From positions 1 through 49,081 of the forward strand of contig CAMHCS010000022.1 of assembly GCA_946183785.1 (NCBI GenBank): 49,081 nucleotides of DNA, written 5' to 3'. Position numbers and translations under genes: made by a program. Origin of the DNA: an uncultured Selenomonadales bacterium. Its GTDB lineage: Bacteria; Bacillota; Negativicutes; Selenomonadales; Selenomonadaceae. How positions within the stretch are numbered: the stretch's first letter is position 1; every line of letters starts with the position of its first letter. Under the pieces are notes generated by a model. That model saw only the letters and a program-made list of their open reading frames with translations. It had not been told where the DNA came from and searched no databases. Below are positions 27,999 to 37,732 of the stretch, piece after piece.

Positions 27999-30900
27999 TT
28001 AATTTTCCTGCACTTTTTCCTTGATTTTGCGATTCCACGGGCTGAGATTCATGAAGAGCTTTTTCAAGAAATCCGCGTCCTTGATGTGGCTACTTAGATG
28101 CTCCAACAACCCCTCTTGTCGCGATTGCCCCAGTGTCAACCGATAAAGCGAAAGGATCTGGATGAGCCTGTCGTATTTCAATTCGTCTTGGCTCATAGGG
28201 TACATCGGGACAATGCGCTCGACTTTCACAGGCTGGTCGACCCCCGCGCACCAGTAAGGCACCAGCTCCGATTGACATGAATCGTTCTTTTCTGATATCG
28301 CTTTATCAAACATTTCCTCCCACACGCTCTTTTGGAAGGGAATGCCCCCGTATAATTGTGCAATGCTCTGCCTTACGGCAAGGCACTTATAGCGATTGAC
28401 ACGGCCTTCCCGCTGCTCAATATCGATGGGATTAGAGGGCAAATTCCAATGCATGACTTTCCGGCAATAGGAGTGAAAATCCAGCCCCTCCTGCCCGATA
28501 GATGTTGTCGCAAGCACAAAGGGTCTGAGTGGAGAGTTGAACGCGCTTCGGAGACTTTCCTTGCGCTGCCCGCTGGATTCTTTATCACCCTCACTTTTAC
28601 TGAACGCGACGGCAAAATGCGTACGCATGCGCATTCCTTGTTTCGCAGTTTCCTCATTAGCAATCCGTTTCTCAAAGGACGCATAATGATCGACGACGTA
28701 GGTTGCGCTACGGAATGTCAGAGCCCCCATCATTTTTTGATGGATTGCGGCATCCTTTTCTTCAGCCACACTAAATTTCAGTCCGTCCGAGACAATATGG
28801 TAATATTCGTCAATCATGGCTTGGAAGCATCCATCTTTTGCATAACGGAGCAGCTTCTTCCAAAACGGCTCATCCACTTGCTGCTGTGAAAGCTCGATGA
28901 TAGCAGTCGCTTCCGGCTCATTGAATCTATGGATAAATTGCGTGGCAAGCTCTGAAGCTCTCCCCGCGAATCCTCCGTTGGCGCGGAAGATGCAAATTGC
29001 AGGAGACGCGATTGCTTCATCAACCATAACACGAAGCAAATCGTCGGGCATCTGTCCCAGATCCGGCGCAGCCATTTTACTATCATCATAGCGCAAAAAG
29101 CTGTCGAGTTCTTCACTTAAGCGTTCCACATGCGTTTCTTTCCCGCGCTGTCCCCGCGTTTCCGCGTCTTCGTCTTGGACGCTGGAAAACACTTGCAACC
29201 AATCCTCTACGAATTCCGGTTCGTCCAAGAGCATCGGTGCCAAGTAGTACCAACGCGCATCGGCTCTCTGGTTTTTGGCACTTTGATAACGCTTCAATTC
29301 CTTCAACGCCGATTTCAAGGCGTTTCCAATTTGATGTTCTAACGCCTTTAAGGACAACTTTTGATTCAGGCAGTCCGCAGGAGAAAAAAGCCCAGCCAAA
29401 TAGCGCGACGGATAGAGCAACGTGAACAAGCTCATGCCTCGCGGTTCTCCAGATGACACATTGAACCTGAGTCTTGGCGCGGGAAGTCTTTTTTGCTGGC
29501 CGTCCGCAAAGTATGTCGCTTTTTCCCCCGCAGAGACTGCAAAATTATGGATTGTAAGACGTTCAGCTTCATAGGAAAGCATCGTGCCAATCATGCGCGG
29601 CACCATTTCCCACGCTGAAAACACCAGAATTTTAGAGTATCCCTGACTGTTTTTGTAAACGCCACGCATTTCATAGTATGGCAGCGACGGAGGAATCCAA
29701 AGGAAATACGCTGCTTTCCCGTTCAACGCCGCATCCAACAACGCAGAAAGGCGGGCGTGAACAGGCGGCAGAGGCTGATAGCTTTGAATGTTATCTCTAT
29801 CAAGCCACAGCAGTTCACGCTTGGCTTTCTGCACCTCGTCGGGATGCTTTTGAAAATATCGCTCGATTTTCTTTTTGGCTTGGTAATTGTGCATGAACGA
29901 CAGTAGATAAGGCGCACTTTTGACATAATCCACGGGCAGGCTGAAATCCGCTCCAATGTCCGTCAGAAGATTCCCCATCTGCAAATAGGAGCGAATGTCC
30001 TCGACGTGAATGGGGAGCCAGCGTTTTGCTCCCGTGTCATCCATATAGTCGCCAAATTCCATAGCCGAAAGCCTTTCCGTGCGGCACACTCCTTGATAGA
30101 GCGCGTTTTCAGCAGCCTCCTTGCTTACGAGAATTGTCAAATTTTCAGTCTGAAGCTCATGCAGGCTTTCGGAATAATTTGTCCAGACCTCCTTGAACTG
30201 TTGCCTCTCCTCTTCCGTATGGAAAAGGAAGTTTATGACGGAAAAAAACTCGTAGTAGTGCTCGTCCAACTGGCTTTCTTCGATTTCTTCCAATGTGGAA
30301 TAGAGCTTGTAAGGCGTAGCGGACAACAGTAACACGCGCAGATTTTCCTGCCCGAAGAAGTGCTTTGTCAAAAGCCCCATTTCACTGTCTTCATCTGCGT
30401 CCAGCAAGGAGCGAAACCGCTGGAATTCGTCCATGATGACCAAATCCGGCTCCAACATGCCGACGCTGATCTCGGCGAACATTTGCCGGAGTTTCCGAAT
30501 CACAGCGGAGTCGCTCTCCTCGGGCTCGTCGCCGTTTTCTTTCGCCTCCAAATGACGAAGCAGGAGTTGGATAGTGCCTTTTTCCGCATCATATTCTTCA
30601 ATCCGTTGCAACAGACGCTTCAAGTAATCGCCACCGGTTTTATCATTCGCGGCTTCAACTCGTATATCCATCTGATTTATCCAGCCGTACCAATTTTTCA
30701 CCTCATTATGGTGGAAAAATTCATCGAGCACATCAACGAACGTATCATCTTCTTCAAACTGCGGCATACGCGAAAGGACAGCATACATTAAAGCGCGTTC
30801 TTGAACAGTTCCGCCGCCACCGGACATTTTGAATGACGTCTCCGGAGTCAAGGGAATAAGCTGGATAAAGTCTTTCTTTAGCTGCTCGTCATTTGCTTGC

Positions 30901-32231
30901 TCCGTGGCGAGTAGATGCTCCATCGAAAGCCTTGTATTCCCTGTTTCAACGCGAGTGCTTGCCGTTACCCGCAGTTCTTGAATATTTTGGTTGGCAATAT
31001 TCTGATTGGAGCAGATGTACACGACGCGGAAAAGATCATCGCTCTCCTCCTGCCGAATGCGGGCTGTCTTGACAAGAACGCCTCGCGCAACGAGCGTCTT
31101 CCCCAGCCCGACCTCGTCCGCCACCAAGACCCGACGCTGGCCTTGCCGAAATAGCGTATCGATTCGTTCCACCGTAGCGCGTTGAAAGTCCTTTAACGTC
31201 GCCATTGTACGTCTTTCTGTAGTCGCCAAGTCTAAGGGAGCTACGTCTCTACTTCCGAGGACATTCTCGATGGTCTTACGAGAAAGATGATTTTGATTGT
31301 TTTGGACAAACTCGCGCATCTCGGATAACTTGCCTGATGCCCGAAGTACTCGAACAATATTTTCGTATGGCATTTTGCTGGATAAAAGTCCGATACTTCT
31401 GCGAAACATCCGTTCAGCCTCATCATATTTTTTCTGGCGAAACAAGGAATCGCCTAAGTTGTTATATGCCCAGCCATAACTCGAATCAATTTTTATATAC
31501 TCTCTGTAATACTTTTCTGAAGAAATATGATCCTTGATTTTTCCGTATCCCCATGCCAATCGCCAAAATAATGAGGCATTATCAATGCGTCGATCAGGAA
31601 ATTCATGCAACAAATGTTCATACGTCTCAACGGCATCTTCGTACGATTCCGTCTCATATTGCATACCGCCCAACACTTCCCATGCCATCTCGCACTTCGG
31701 TGCCATTTGCGACAGACTTGTTGCCAAGCGTATGACTCGATCCGGTTGTGCGTTGGAATGAAAACTTTGCAACATATCACAGCAAAGTAAGTATTCTTCC
31801 GGCAGATTACACTCCACAAATGCCTTTTTAACATCAGAATAATAGTTTAAACCACTGTGAATCATGCAGAACCAAATCCAAAGAACCCACTGCCATTCTC
31901 CGATTACGCAAGGGGGATTCGATTTTTGCAACATATCCGTGATGGTTCGGCGCAATTCCATTCGCTTCTTTGATGCCGCGAAATACATAATACACATAAA
32001 ATAGTATTCCGGCGGGAAGATTGACCCGGATTGGCGGTAACTGCGTTCTATTTCTTTCCCCATGCGCTTATAATAGTCGGACTTCTTCAGCGCTTCGAAC
32101 CAAGAATCATCAACGCCATACAAAGCGAATCCCCCGGCAGTTTCTATTGCGCGTTCTATCAGGAATTCATAAAACGACTTATCAGCATACTCCTGTTGGT
32201 ATTCGTTATATTCCTCGTCAATTCTACCCAT
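27999..32231 (-). CDS. Giant TPR-SNF2 helicase, 1410 aa, candidate defence motor
   Basis: The N-terminal third (about 1-330) has TPR-like repeats (AWEVLGGMQYETESYEDAVE, AYNNLGDSLFRQKKYDEAER). The superfamily 2, SNF2-like motor has motif I LVADEVGLGKTLVARGV (about 370-385), motif II VIMDEFQRFRSLL (about 600), motif III LLLSATPYKLY (about 635), then a long insertion. The second RecA domain (about 867 on: KILVFSAWEMVPRM) ends with TTSIGQEGLDFH (about 1247) and EQREGRVNRYK (about 1275). Its start is 3 bp after the PLD gene, with CTGGAGGGA upstream. Size, TPRs and the PLD neighbour suggest a DNA translocase directing a nuclease. It resembles, but I cannot equate it with, the helicases of DISARM-type systems. 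Confidence 0.88.
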   Translation of the reverse strand: MGRIDEEYNEYQQEYADKSFYEFLIERAIETAGGFALYGVDDSWFEALKKSDYYKRMGKEIERSYRQSGSIFPPEYYFMCIMYFAASKKRMELRRTITDMLQKSNPPCVIGEWQWVLWIWFCMIHSGLNYYSDVKKAFVECNLPEEYLLCCDMLQSFHSNAQPDRVIRLATSLSQMAPKCEMAWEVLGGMQYETESYEDAVETYEHLLHEFPDRRIDNASLFWRLAWGYGKIKDHISSEKYYREYIKIDSSYGWAYNNLGDSLFRQKKYDEAERMFRRSIGLLSSKMPYENIVRVLRASGKLSEMREFVQNNQNHLSRKTIENVLGSRDVAPLDLATTERRTMATLKDFQRATVERIDTLFRQGQRRVLVADEVGLGKTLVARGVLVKTARIRQEESDDLFRVVYICSNQNIANQNIQELRVTASTRVETGNTRLSMEHLLATEQANDEQLKKDFIQLIPLTPETSFKMSGGGGTVQERALMYAVLSRMPQFEEDDTFVDVLDEFFHHNEVKNWYGWINQMDIRVEAANDKTGGDYLKRLLQRIEEYDAEKGTIQLLLRHLEAKENGDEPEESDSAVIRKLRQMFAEISVGMLEPDLVIMDEFQRFRSLLDADEDSEMGLLTKHFFGQENLRVLLLSATPYKLYSTLEEIEESQLDEHYYEFFSVINFLFHTEEERQQFKEVWTNYSESLHELQTENLTILVSKEAAENALYQGVCRTERLSAMEFGDYMDDTGAKRWLPIHVEDIRSYLQMGNLLTDIGADFSLPVDYVKSAPYLLSFMHNYQAKKKIERYFQKHPDEVQKAKRELLWLDRDNIQSYQPLPPVHARLSALLDAALNGKAAYFLWIPPSLPYYEMRGVYKNSQGYSKILVFSAWEMVPRMIGTMLSYEAERLTIHNFAVSAGEKATYFADGQQKRLPAPRLRFNVSSGEPRGMSLFTLLYPSRYLAGLFSPADCLNQKLSLKALEHQIGNALKSALKELKRYQSAKNQRADARWYYLAPMLLDEPEFVEDWLQVFSSVQDEDAETRGQRGKETHVERLSEELDSFLRYDDSKMAAPDLGQMPDDLLRVMVDEAIASPAICIFRANGGFAGRASELATQFIHRFNEPEATAIIELSQQQVDEPFWKKLLRYAKDGCFQAMIDEYYHIVSDGLKFSVAEEKDAAIHQKMMGALTFRSATYVVDHYASFEKRIANEETAKQGMRMRTHFAVAFSKSEGDKESSGQRKESLRSAFNSPLRPFVLATTSIGQEGLDFHSYCRKVMHWNLPSNPIDIEQREGRVNRYKCLAVRQSIAQLYGGIPFQKSVWEEMFDKAISEKNDSCQSELVPYWCAGVDQPVKVERIVPMYPMSQDELKYDRLIQILSLYRLTLGQSRQEGLLEHLSSHIKDADFLKKLFMNLSPWNRKIKEKVQEN

Positions 32232-32234
32232 GCG

Positions 32235-34061
32235 TTATCCCTCCAGAGCTTGCCGGAATGTCTTATACATCTGCCGAAACTCCTCGGTAACTATCTCGCT
32301 GTCCTGAATCTTCTCAATGAAGGAATGCAGCGCGAGAAAATCGTTTCTGTGGTTTTGCGCCGCTTTGAGCATACGCTCGTAAATAGCCGAGTAGGTTGGC
32401 TGCCCGCGTCTCGTATATAGCCCGCTTTTCGATGTAAAATCCTGCTCAATCGCCGTAGCCAGCACGTCTTCATGAAGGGAAAGGGCAAACCACGCCATAA
32501 AGGATCGTTTATCCTTCAGGATTGATTGAATAAGTATAGTCTCACGATTGCTTGGCATATTATCAATCAGAATCATAATGACACGGGATACTTCCGATTC
32601 CCCTTCGCTGACCTTGAGCACAAAAAACTGTGATACCTGCCGCAGCGTAAGCGGAGCAAACTCCATCACCGACGACAAAGGAACAAAGCGCTGTACATTC
32701 AATGGGGAGACTTCGACGGAAAATTCCTCGGGTTCAACCGGCTCAACTGAAACTGTAATCGCATAACGCCCATTCTCGTCCGCTTGGATTCGCGCTTGCC
32801 ACTGAAGCCTGCAAAGCTTTTTTATGAGCTGTTCCATGCGGTCTTGGTTGTCATTTGCCGTTTCTTCCTGATATTTGTCCAAATCAGAAATATCGAGAAG
32901 TTCGAAGGGATTGTCCTTGCCATCGGGATCGCCGCCGAAGAAATCCCGAAGCAATTTGCTGGCGTCCATATACTGGCTCTTCATTTGAAGCCGCGCCATG
33001 AATTCCACGTTGTGCTCCACTGCCGAAAGGGAAGCGTTCATGGAGCCCAAATAGAGAAATGATTGCACACGGTCTGAAATCATGTAAATTTTGGCGTGGA
33101 TGTCCTGCTTTTGGGGCGTGAACGATTCCGTGTCCTCTGACAAATACTCCTCGCCGTCGATCAGGGCATCCTTCAAGGAATAGACCGAAAAACGGTTGAT
33201 GTCCTTTTCTTTCAGCTTATGGAACTCGGTCTTTCTCGTAAGAAGCGTCCGCGTCGTATTCGAGGTATTTTCTCCTCGCTCATTAAAGGCGCGAATGATG
33301 CTCCCAGTGAGAAAGGGCGACATAATGGCAAGCTGCTCAAAATCAGAGATGAACAACTCATCTCGTTTGATTGGATAACTGCTCTCTCCAATGCCCAAGG
33401 GAAGAAATGCCACTTCGGTGATGTCTTCATCGTCCGTCTTGAATCTTACATTTTCCAAGCCTTGATGCAACCCGTCCAGCAGCGTTTCCTTTTCCCGTGA
33501 AGAAGGAGTTTTGCTTCCTATTTGCTTTTTAAGGAACGAAAGGAATCCGGCAAGATGCTGGGAGGCTTTATGCACTCGATCTGTCATGGTTCCATCAAAA
33601 GAAGCGGATACGTCCCAGCTATGGTCGGCTGTGAGATTACGGCTGAGAACGACGACACGATACTTCCGCTCTCCGCTTTCAGCTTGGAAGCACAGTATCC
33701 ACGTTTTGGGATGGAAAGACGGGTAGCGATGGATTTTCTCGTTGTATGGCAGCTTCACCTCAACAATCATATCCTCCAAAAAGCCATACAGCGGATTGGA
33801 TTTCATCGGCCATTTGATTTGCCCCGCTTCGCAAAATACGAGGAGTTTTTGGGAGATTCTTCGCAGTGCTTCCAAGAGGCACACAGGGCTTTCCCGTAAA
33901 AGATTGTCGATATTCTCCGAGAGGCCAAGCGGAATGGCGGCAGCAATCAATGTTTCCAAATCGAGCGAATATGTGGTTGCAACAGCCCGCTCAAGGAAAA
34001 ACCCTTCTGGCGGTTTTAAAGCCTCGCTGTAAGACAGTCGGTCTTTATCCGTTCTCAGCAT
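32235..34061 (-). CDS. Phospholipase D-like nuclease, 608 aa
   Basis: Two HKD-type motifs are present. The first is FHPKTWILCF with SRNLT (about residue 115, where the usual Asp is not obvious); the second is complete, IHAKIYMISD with LGSMNASLSAVEHNVEF (about 320). Such proteins usually cut DNA, as in DISARM DrmC or BfiI-type enzymes. The last 200 residues have no recognised domain. Start MLRTDKDRL has AAGGGAG upstream and overlaps the end of the DUF6361-like gene by 17 nt. It is coupled to both neighbours. Confidence 0.87.
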   Translation of the reverse strand: MLRTDKDRLSYSEALKPPEGFFLERAVATTYSLDLETLIAAAIPLGLSENIDNLLRESPVCLLEALRRISQKLLVFCEAGQIKWPMKSNPLYGFLEDMIVEVKLPYNEKIHRYPSFHPKTWILCFQAESGERKYRVVVLSRNLTADHSWDVSASFDGTMTDRVHKASQHLAGFLSFLKKQIGSKTPSSREKETLLDGLHQGLENVRFKTDDEDITEVAFLPLGIGESSYPIKRDELFISDFEQLAIMSPFLTGSIIRAFNERGENTSNTTRTLLTRKTEFHKLKEKDINRFSVYSLKDALIDGEEYLSEDTESFTPQKQDIHAKIYMISDRVQSFLYLGSMNASLSAVEHNVEFMARLQMKSQYMDASKLLRDFFGGDPDGKDNPFELLDISDLDKYQEETANDNQDRMEQLIKKLCRLQWQARIQADENGRYAITVSVEPVEPEEFSVEVSPLNVQRFVPLSSVMEFAPLTLRQVSQFFVLKVSEGESEVSRVIMILIDNMPSNRETILIQSILKDKRSFMAWFALSLHEDVLATAIEQDFTSKSGLYTRRGQPTYSAIYERMLKAAQNHRNDFLALHSFIEKIQDSEIVTEEFRQMYKTFRQALEG

Positions 34062-35259
34062 TGAGATGGCTCCCTTCCAAGATATCATGTATGAATGTCG
34101 AGGCGGTAGGCATCCGATAGTTGAGGGTATAGCCGCCATACCATTCATCCACATTAAATTCGCCGGGATGATTTGTTTTGGCGCGTTCTGCTCCTTTCAG
34201 ATGGCATTCTCTCGCCTTTATAAGTTGATCCGTTGTCTCAAAGTCCCTTGCTACCAACGCATTCTGACATTGATGCAGGAATGAGCGCAGCAACGGATTC
34301 CCAATGCCCATTAACAGGAATAATTCGTCTATGTCAACTACGCCAGCCGCTTCTTGCACACGAGGCGACAATTGTTCCCAAATTTCCACAGCCGTCGAAT
34401 TCTCGCCCTGCGACAGGATGAGATTGTACCGCACCCGAAGCGGAACCAATAGTTCGTTGAAATCGCAGGCCATTTGCATACGCTTTCTCATATCGTCAGG
34501 CACAATGTCACGGAGTCCTTCCGTTAGGGCAGCGAAATCGTTGTTAAATGGAAGGATATCCATCTCCCGCTTAAGCAGGAATGCCATCAGGCTATCAGGG
34601 AGAGCCGTCAATACACATTCCTTCAGGAACATCGCCTCATCAGCCGACAATGCGATGTCAACTTCTTCCATCCAATCCTCGGAGAGTTCTCGCACTGGGA
34701 GATTCCATAACGATATGCTGAGAGCGTTTCCGGCGTCCCTGTCATCCCCTTCGTTTTCTTCCGTATCATCAGAGCGATTTCCCAAATGCTGCGTCTTCGC
34801 CGCATGTTTTATCAGGGATAGTTTCAAGTAGGTGTCTACGCTCATGTTTTCCTTGAAAATACCCCACGTGCGTATGCCGCTCCAATAGATGGACATAGGG
34901 GTTCTGGCGACCCATTTTTTTGGCAGATTCCGTGAACCAATCACACCTGCGTTTTTCCCATTCTTTTCTAGAAGCTGAAGCGCACACTGACGTTCCGCGT
35001 GGTCAATCTTCTTCTTCATCTGTGGCACAGTATTACCATATGCTCCCTGCGCTGCCTCTCGAAGAATATACGGAACCAAAAGAAAGTATTTGGCGCGAGT
35101 CTGAACTGTGGATGTGCCCGGAAAAAAGAAGTTGGCAAAGGCATCCCGCACAGCGCCTGTTCCCAATTCGTCCAGAGTTCCTTGCTCCTTAAACAAGTTA
35201 AGCACATCCAAAGCGCGACCGCGCTCTTCCTCCGAAAAATCGACCCATCCAAGTTGCAC
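34045..35259 (-). CDS. DUF6361-like protein, 404 aa
   Basis: The N-terminal signature QLGWVDFSEEERGRALDVL, LDELGTGAVRDAFANFFFPG and TSTVQTRAKYFLLVPYI matches the DUF6361 family as I remember it. The rest is helical. The function of the family is not known. It is commonly found beside PLD and helicase genes, as here. GTG start with CAGGAGATG upstream. It overlaps the PLD gene by 17 nt. Confidence 0.78.
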   Translation of the reverse strand: MQLGWVDFSEEERGRALDVLNLFKEQGTLDELGTGAVRDAFANFFFPGTSTVQTRAKYFLLVPYILREAAQGAYGNTVPQMKKKIDHAERQCALQLLEKNGKNAGVIGSRNLPKKWVARTPMSIYWSGIRTWGIFKENMSVDTYLKLSLIKHAAKTQHLGNRSDDTEENEGDDRDAGNALSISLWNLPVRELSEDWMEEVDIALSADEAMFLKECVLTALPDSLMAFLLKREMDILPFNNDFAALTEGLRDIVPDDMRKRMQMACDFNELLVPLRVRYNLILSQGENSTAVEIWEQLSPRVQEAAGVVDIDELFLLMGIGNPLLRSFLHQCQNALVARDFETTDQLIKARECHLKGAERAKTNHPGEFNVDEWYGGYTLNYRMPTASTFIHDILEGSHLNAENG

Positions 35260-35340
35260 GTCGAATCATCTCCTGCATTTACTGATACCAATCGACTCTT
35301 TCAGGCAAGGCATGCCATTGCAATGTCACCCCTGCCGCGA

Positions 35341-35739
35341 TTACTCGTGCAGATAAATCTTGATGTCAATCTTAAGCCAGCCACCCTGCCACTCCTTGGA
35401 CGCAATCCGCCCGAAAAGGAGTTTCCCCGCGTCCATGAGCCGAGAGAATACGATGTTGTCCCGTCTTGGAACGTACCCGATTTTTACGCCGTCGCCATTT
35501 TTTATGACGATGGCTCTTTTGTCGTAAGCATTGTCTGGTTCACGGAAGAAGTCCAGCTTGTCCCCCTCCGAAAGATGAGGCTCCAACTCCTCGATTCCCT
35601 CCACATAGCTTGTCCCTGCCACAGTTGTAGCAAAGAGGAAAATGTCTCGCTCGAAGGGCGTCGGCATGGCGATTTCGCCGCCTTTGCCGTGCAGTAAATT
35701 CACAAGATTCGCGTTCCCCGGTGCAATCAATTCGCCCAT
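35341..35739 (-). CDS. HIRAN-domain protein, 132 aa
   Basis: The core VAGTSYVEGIEELEPHLSEG, DFFREPDNAYDKRAIVI and KIGYVPRRDN is a HIRAN domain, which in HLTF/Rad5-type proteins binds 3' DNA ends and in bacteria often accompanies helicases and nucleases. The first 30 residues are a flexible extension. The gene starts 6 bp after the J-domain gene stop. A likely role is recognition of DNA ends for the downstream helicase/nuclease; this is inference. Confidence 0.88.
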   Translation of the reverse strand: MGELIAPGNANLVNLLHGKGGEIAMPTPFERDIFLFATTVAGTSYVEGIEELEPHLSEGDKLDFFREPDNAYDKRAIVIKNGDGVKIGYVPRRDNIVFSRLMDAGKLLFGRIASKEWQGGWLKIDIKIYLHE

Positions 35740-35745
35740 AAGGCT

Positions 35746-36873
35746 TCACCCCACCATTTCGTTAATTCGATCTTGGTAATACGCGGCCATTTTCTGATAT
35801 TGCTTGATGATGGTTTCCAGTTCCTGCTTCTTTTCATTCACTTGCCCTTCATCGGACAGTAACTCCTTCATCGTGTAAGGAAATTCTGCTTTTATGGACG
35901 CCATATCGTCTTGAATCGACGCCACGACCTTTTCCAACCGTTCTTTTTCACGCAATAATACCTTCATTGCATCCTCATGAACATCGGGCAAGGGCGGTTC
36001 TTCGCTCATGGTGTGGATGACGCGGAGCGTTTTTAAATCCCCGTGTTCGTATGCCTGCACCGCGTTCTGAAACATCCGTCGCTGCGCTTCCGTCAAATCT
36101 GGGTGCAGATCGGGATGCAGCGCTTTCACGATGGCGCGGTATAGTTTCCGGCATTCTTTTTCTTCCTCCGCAGTAAGGAACTCCCCGTTGTTGTGCTCAA
36201 TCGCCTGGTTCATTTTCTTGATTTGCTCATTCAGCTTTTGCTGGTATTCAGCAAATTCCTCATCCAGAGCCTGCTCAATCTCAGCCATTACAATCTTTTC
36301 CTGACGATTGCGCTTGGCTTGCAGCATCTCAATTTTTCGTTTCAGGCGAAGTGTCAGGCATTGCGCCTCATAAGCCTTGTGCTCTAACGCTCCCAACGCC
36401 AGCATATAAGCAGTTTCGAGATTCTTGCATTCCACGAGGCGGAGATGGTCTCGCTCCAAGACCAACATGGAGATTTCAGTGCGGAGCTTTTCAACTTTGC
36501 GCTTCAAGGAATTATATTCCGGGAGTTGGATGATGTTGCTCTCGGTGGAATGGTTATTCTTTTCTCTGTGAATCGTAAAGGGAAGGGCAAATGGGAGCCC
36601 TGCAGGAATTCCAACATACTTAGGTCTCAATCCTATTCCATGTTTCTCAGCGTTCCTGTTCAAAGCGGATTGAAGCGCAAATAACTCTTCAAACGTGAGG
36701 TTGAAATCTTTATAGTAAAAAACGCCTTCATTATAGTCAATGCATTCATAACCAGAATCAACCAGCTTTAATACTGATGTCTCTTTTCCATCTGGTAAAC
36801 TCTCAATTTCATTCAATAAGTGCTGAAGGATTCCATCAACTTTTTCAGTGTCATCTTGCACTTTGCAAGCCAT
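35746..36873 (-). CDS. Coiled-coil protein with a J-domain-like HPD motif, 375 aa
   Basis: An N-terminal globular part (about 1-120) precedes a long coiled coil (about 125-225, rich in Lys/Glu/Leu). Then RKLYRAIVKALHPDLHPDLT and FQNAVQAYEHGDL give the helix-HPD-helix pattern of a J-domain (HPD at about 254). A second coiled coil ends the protein. J-domains stimulate Hsp70 ATPases. An Hsp70 partner is not in the window. Start at MACKVQDD with GGGGGGAG upstream. It precedes HIRAN by 6 bp, in the tight core of the operon. Confidence 0.78.
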   Translation of the reverse strand: MACKVQDDTEKVDGILQHLLNEIESLPDGKETSVLKLVDSGYECIDYNEGVFYYKDFNLTFEELFALQSALNRNAEKHGIGLRPKYVGIPAGLPFALPFTIHREKNNHSTESNIIQLPEYNSLKRKVEKLRTEISMLVLERDHLRLVECKNLETAYMLALGALEHKAYEAQCLTLRLKRKIEMLQAKRNRQEKIVMAEIEQALDEEFAEYQQKLNEQIKKMNQAIEHNNGEFLTAEEEKECRKLYRAIVKALHPDLHPDLTEAQRRMFQNAVQAYEHGDLKTLRVIHTMSEEPPLPDVHEDAMKVLLREKERLEKVVASIQDDMASIKAEFPYTMKELLSDEGQVNEKKQELETIIKQYQKMAAYYQDRINEMVG

Positions 36874-36954
36874 ATTGCTCCCCCCAATGAGAAGTGCGAT
36901 GTTTACTTCCTTACTCTTCATTCGTTTCAACCAGTATTTCCAAGAATTCGTAAA

Positions 36955-37680
36955 TCACCTGCAGACACCAAGCTGTCCCCATTTGCTATTCATCATTTCG
37001 ACAAAGGCATCATGAAAAAGGTCATAATGCTTCCTGCAGACAGGGATTGCGAAATAATCCCGTATTGTTCCCTTGGGGAACGTAATCCACTGTATTGCTT
37101 CTTTATCAACTTTCACATTCTCCTGCAGTCTGTCTTCTATATCGTCGAAGTACTTTCTTTCCGGCTTTCTGCTCCTATGGTTATACACCAGCACACTCTT
37201 CCCAGAATTGATTAAATCCTTCACTTCCTCATAGAAAACATATTTTACGCTTCTTGCAGATCGTTTTCCCACAGATTTTACGAGTAGGCCATTGTCCGGG
37301 TCCATAAATACAAGCTCCACTCTTTCAAACATCTTCATTGCTTTCTCATGCCATTCTAATCGCCCGTCAACCGTGAGATACTCGTCGTAATATACGGCAT
37401 TTGGTACCAGATTGGCCCTCTGGATAGCCGTCACAGACCTGTTTTTGCTTTCGGCAATCTTAGTAAGCGTATCCGCAAGAAAGGGATCACACGCCCTGAT
37501 TTTGTCTGGTATAAGGATTTTTCCATCTTTTTGTTTAAAGGTTCCATCTACCTTCTTCTCGCCTTCCAGCGGGGAAACACGACACCAATTAATACCTATG
37601 GTAAATCCGCTTTCTTGCAGGCACTTTAATAATCCGATTTTTCCATAATCGCCTATATCTCCAGCATATCTATCCTGCAT
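36955..37680 (-). CDS. Conserved hypothetical protein (RYAGDIGDYGK family), 241 aa
   Basis: Distinctive motifs: MQDRYAGDIGDYGKIGLLK at the start, IGINWCRVSP, LVFMDPDNGLL, VLVYNHRSRKPE and ITFPKGTIRDYFAIP. Similar proteins are widespread in accessory regions. I do not know an assigned function. The DPDNGL motif after a hydrophobic strand could be an active or metal site. AAAGGGTGA precedes the ATG. It lies 81 bp upstream of the J-domain gene. Confidence 0.72.
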   Translation of the reverse strand: MQDRYAGDIGDYGKIGLLKCLQESGFTIGINWCRVSPLEGEKKVDGTFKQKDGKILIPDKIRACDPFLADTLTKIAESKNRSVTAIQRANLVPNAVYYDEYLTVDGRLEWHEKAMKMFERVELVFMDPDNGLLVKSVGKRSARSVKYVFYEEVKDLINSGKSVLVYNHRSRKPERKYFDDIEDRLQENVKVDKEAIQWITFPKGTIRDYFAIPVCRKHYDLFHDAFVEMMNSKWGQLGVCR

Positions 37681-37732
37681 ACAATCACCCTTTGTTTGTC
37701 TTCAAACAAACACTGCAAGCACATGAACCCCG

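Noticed and set aside
27999..34061. Classical DISARM system
   Set aside because: Helicase and PLD are present, but I found no DUF1998 (DrmB) protein and no DISARM methyltransferase.
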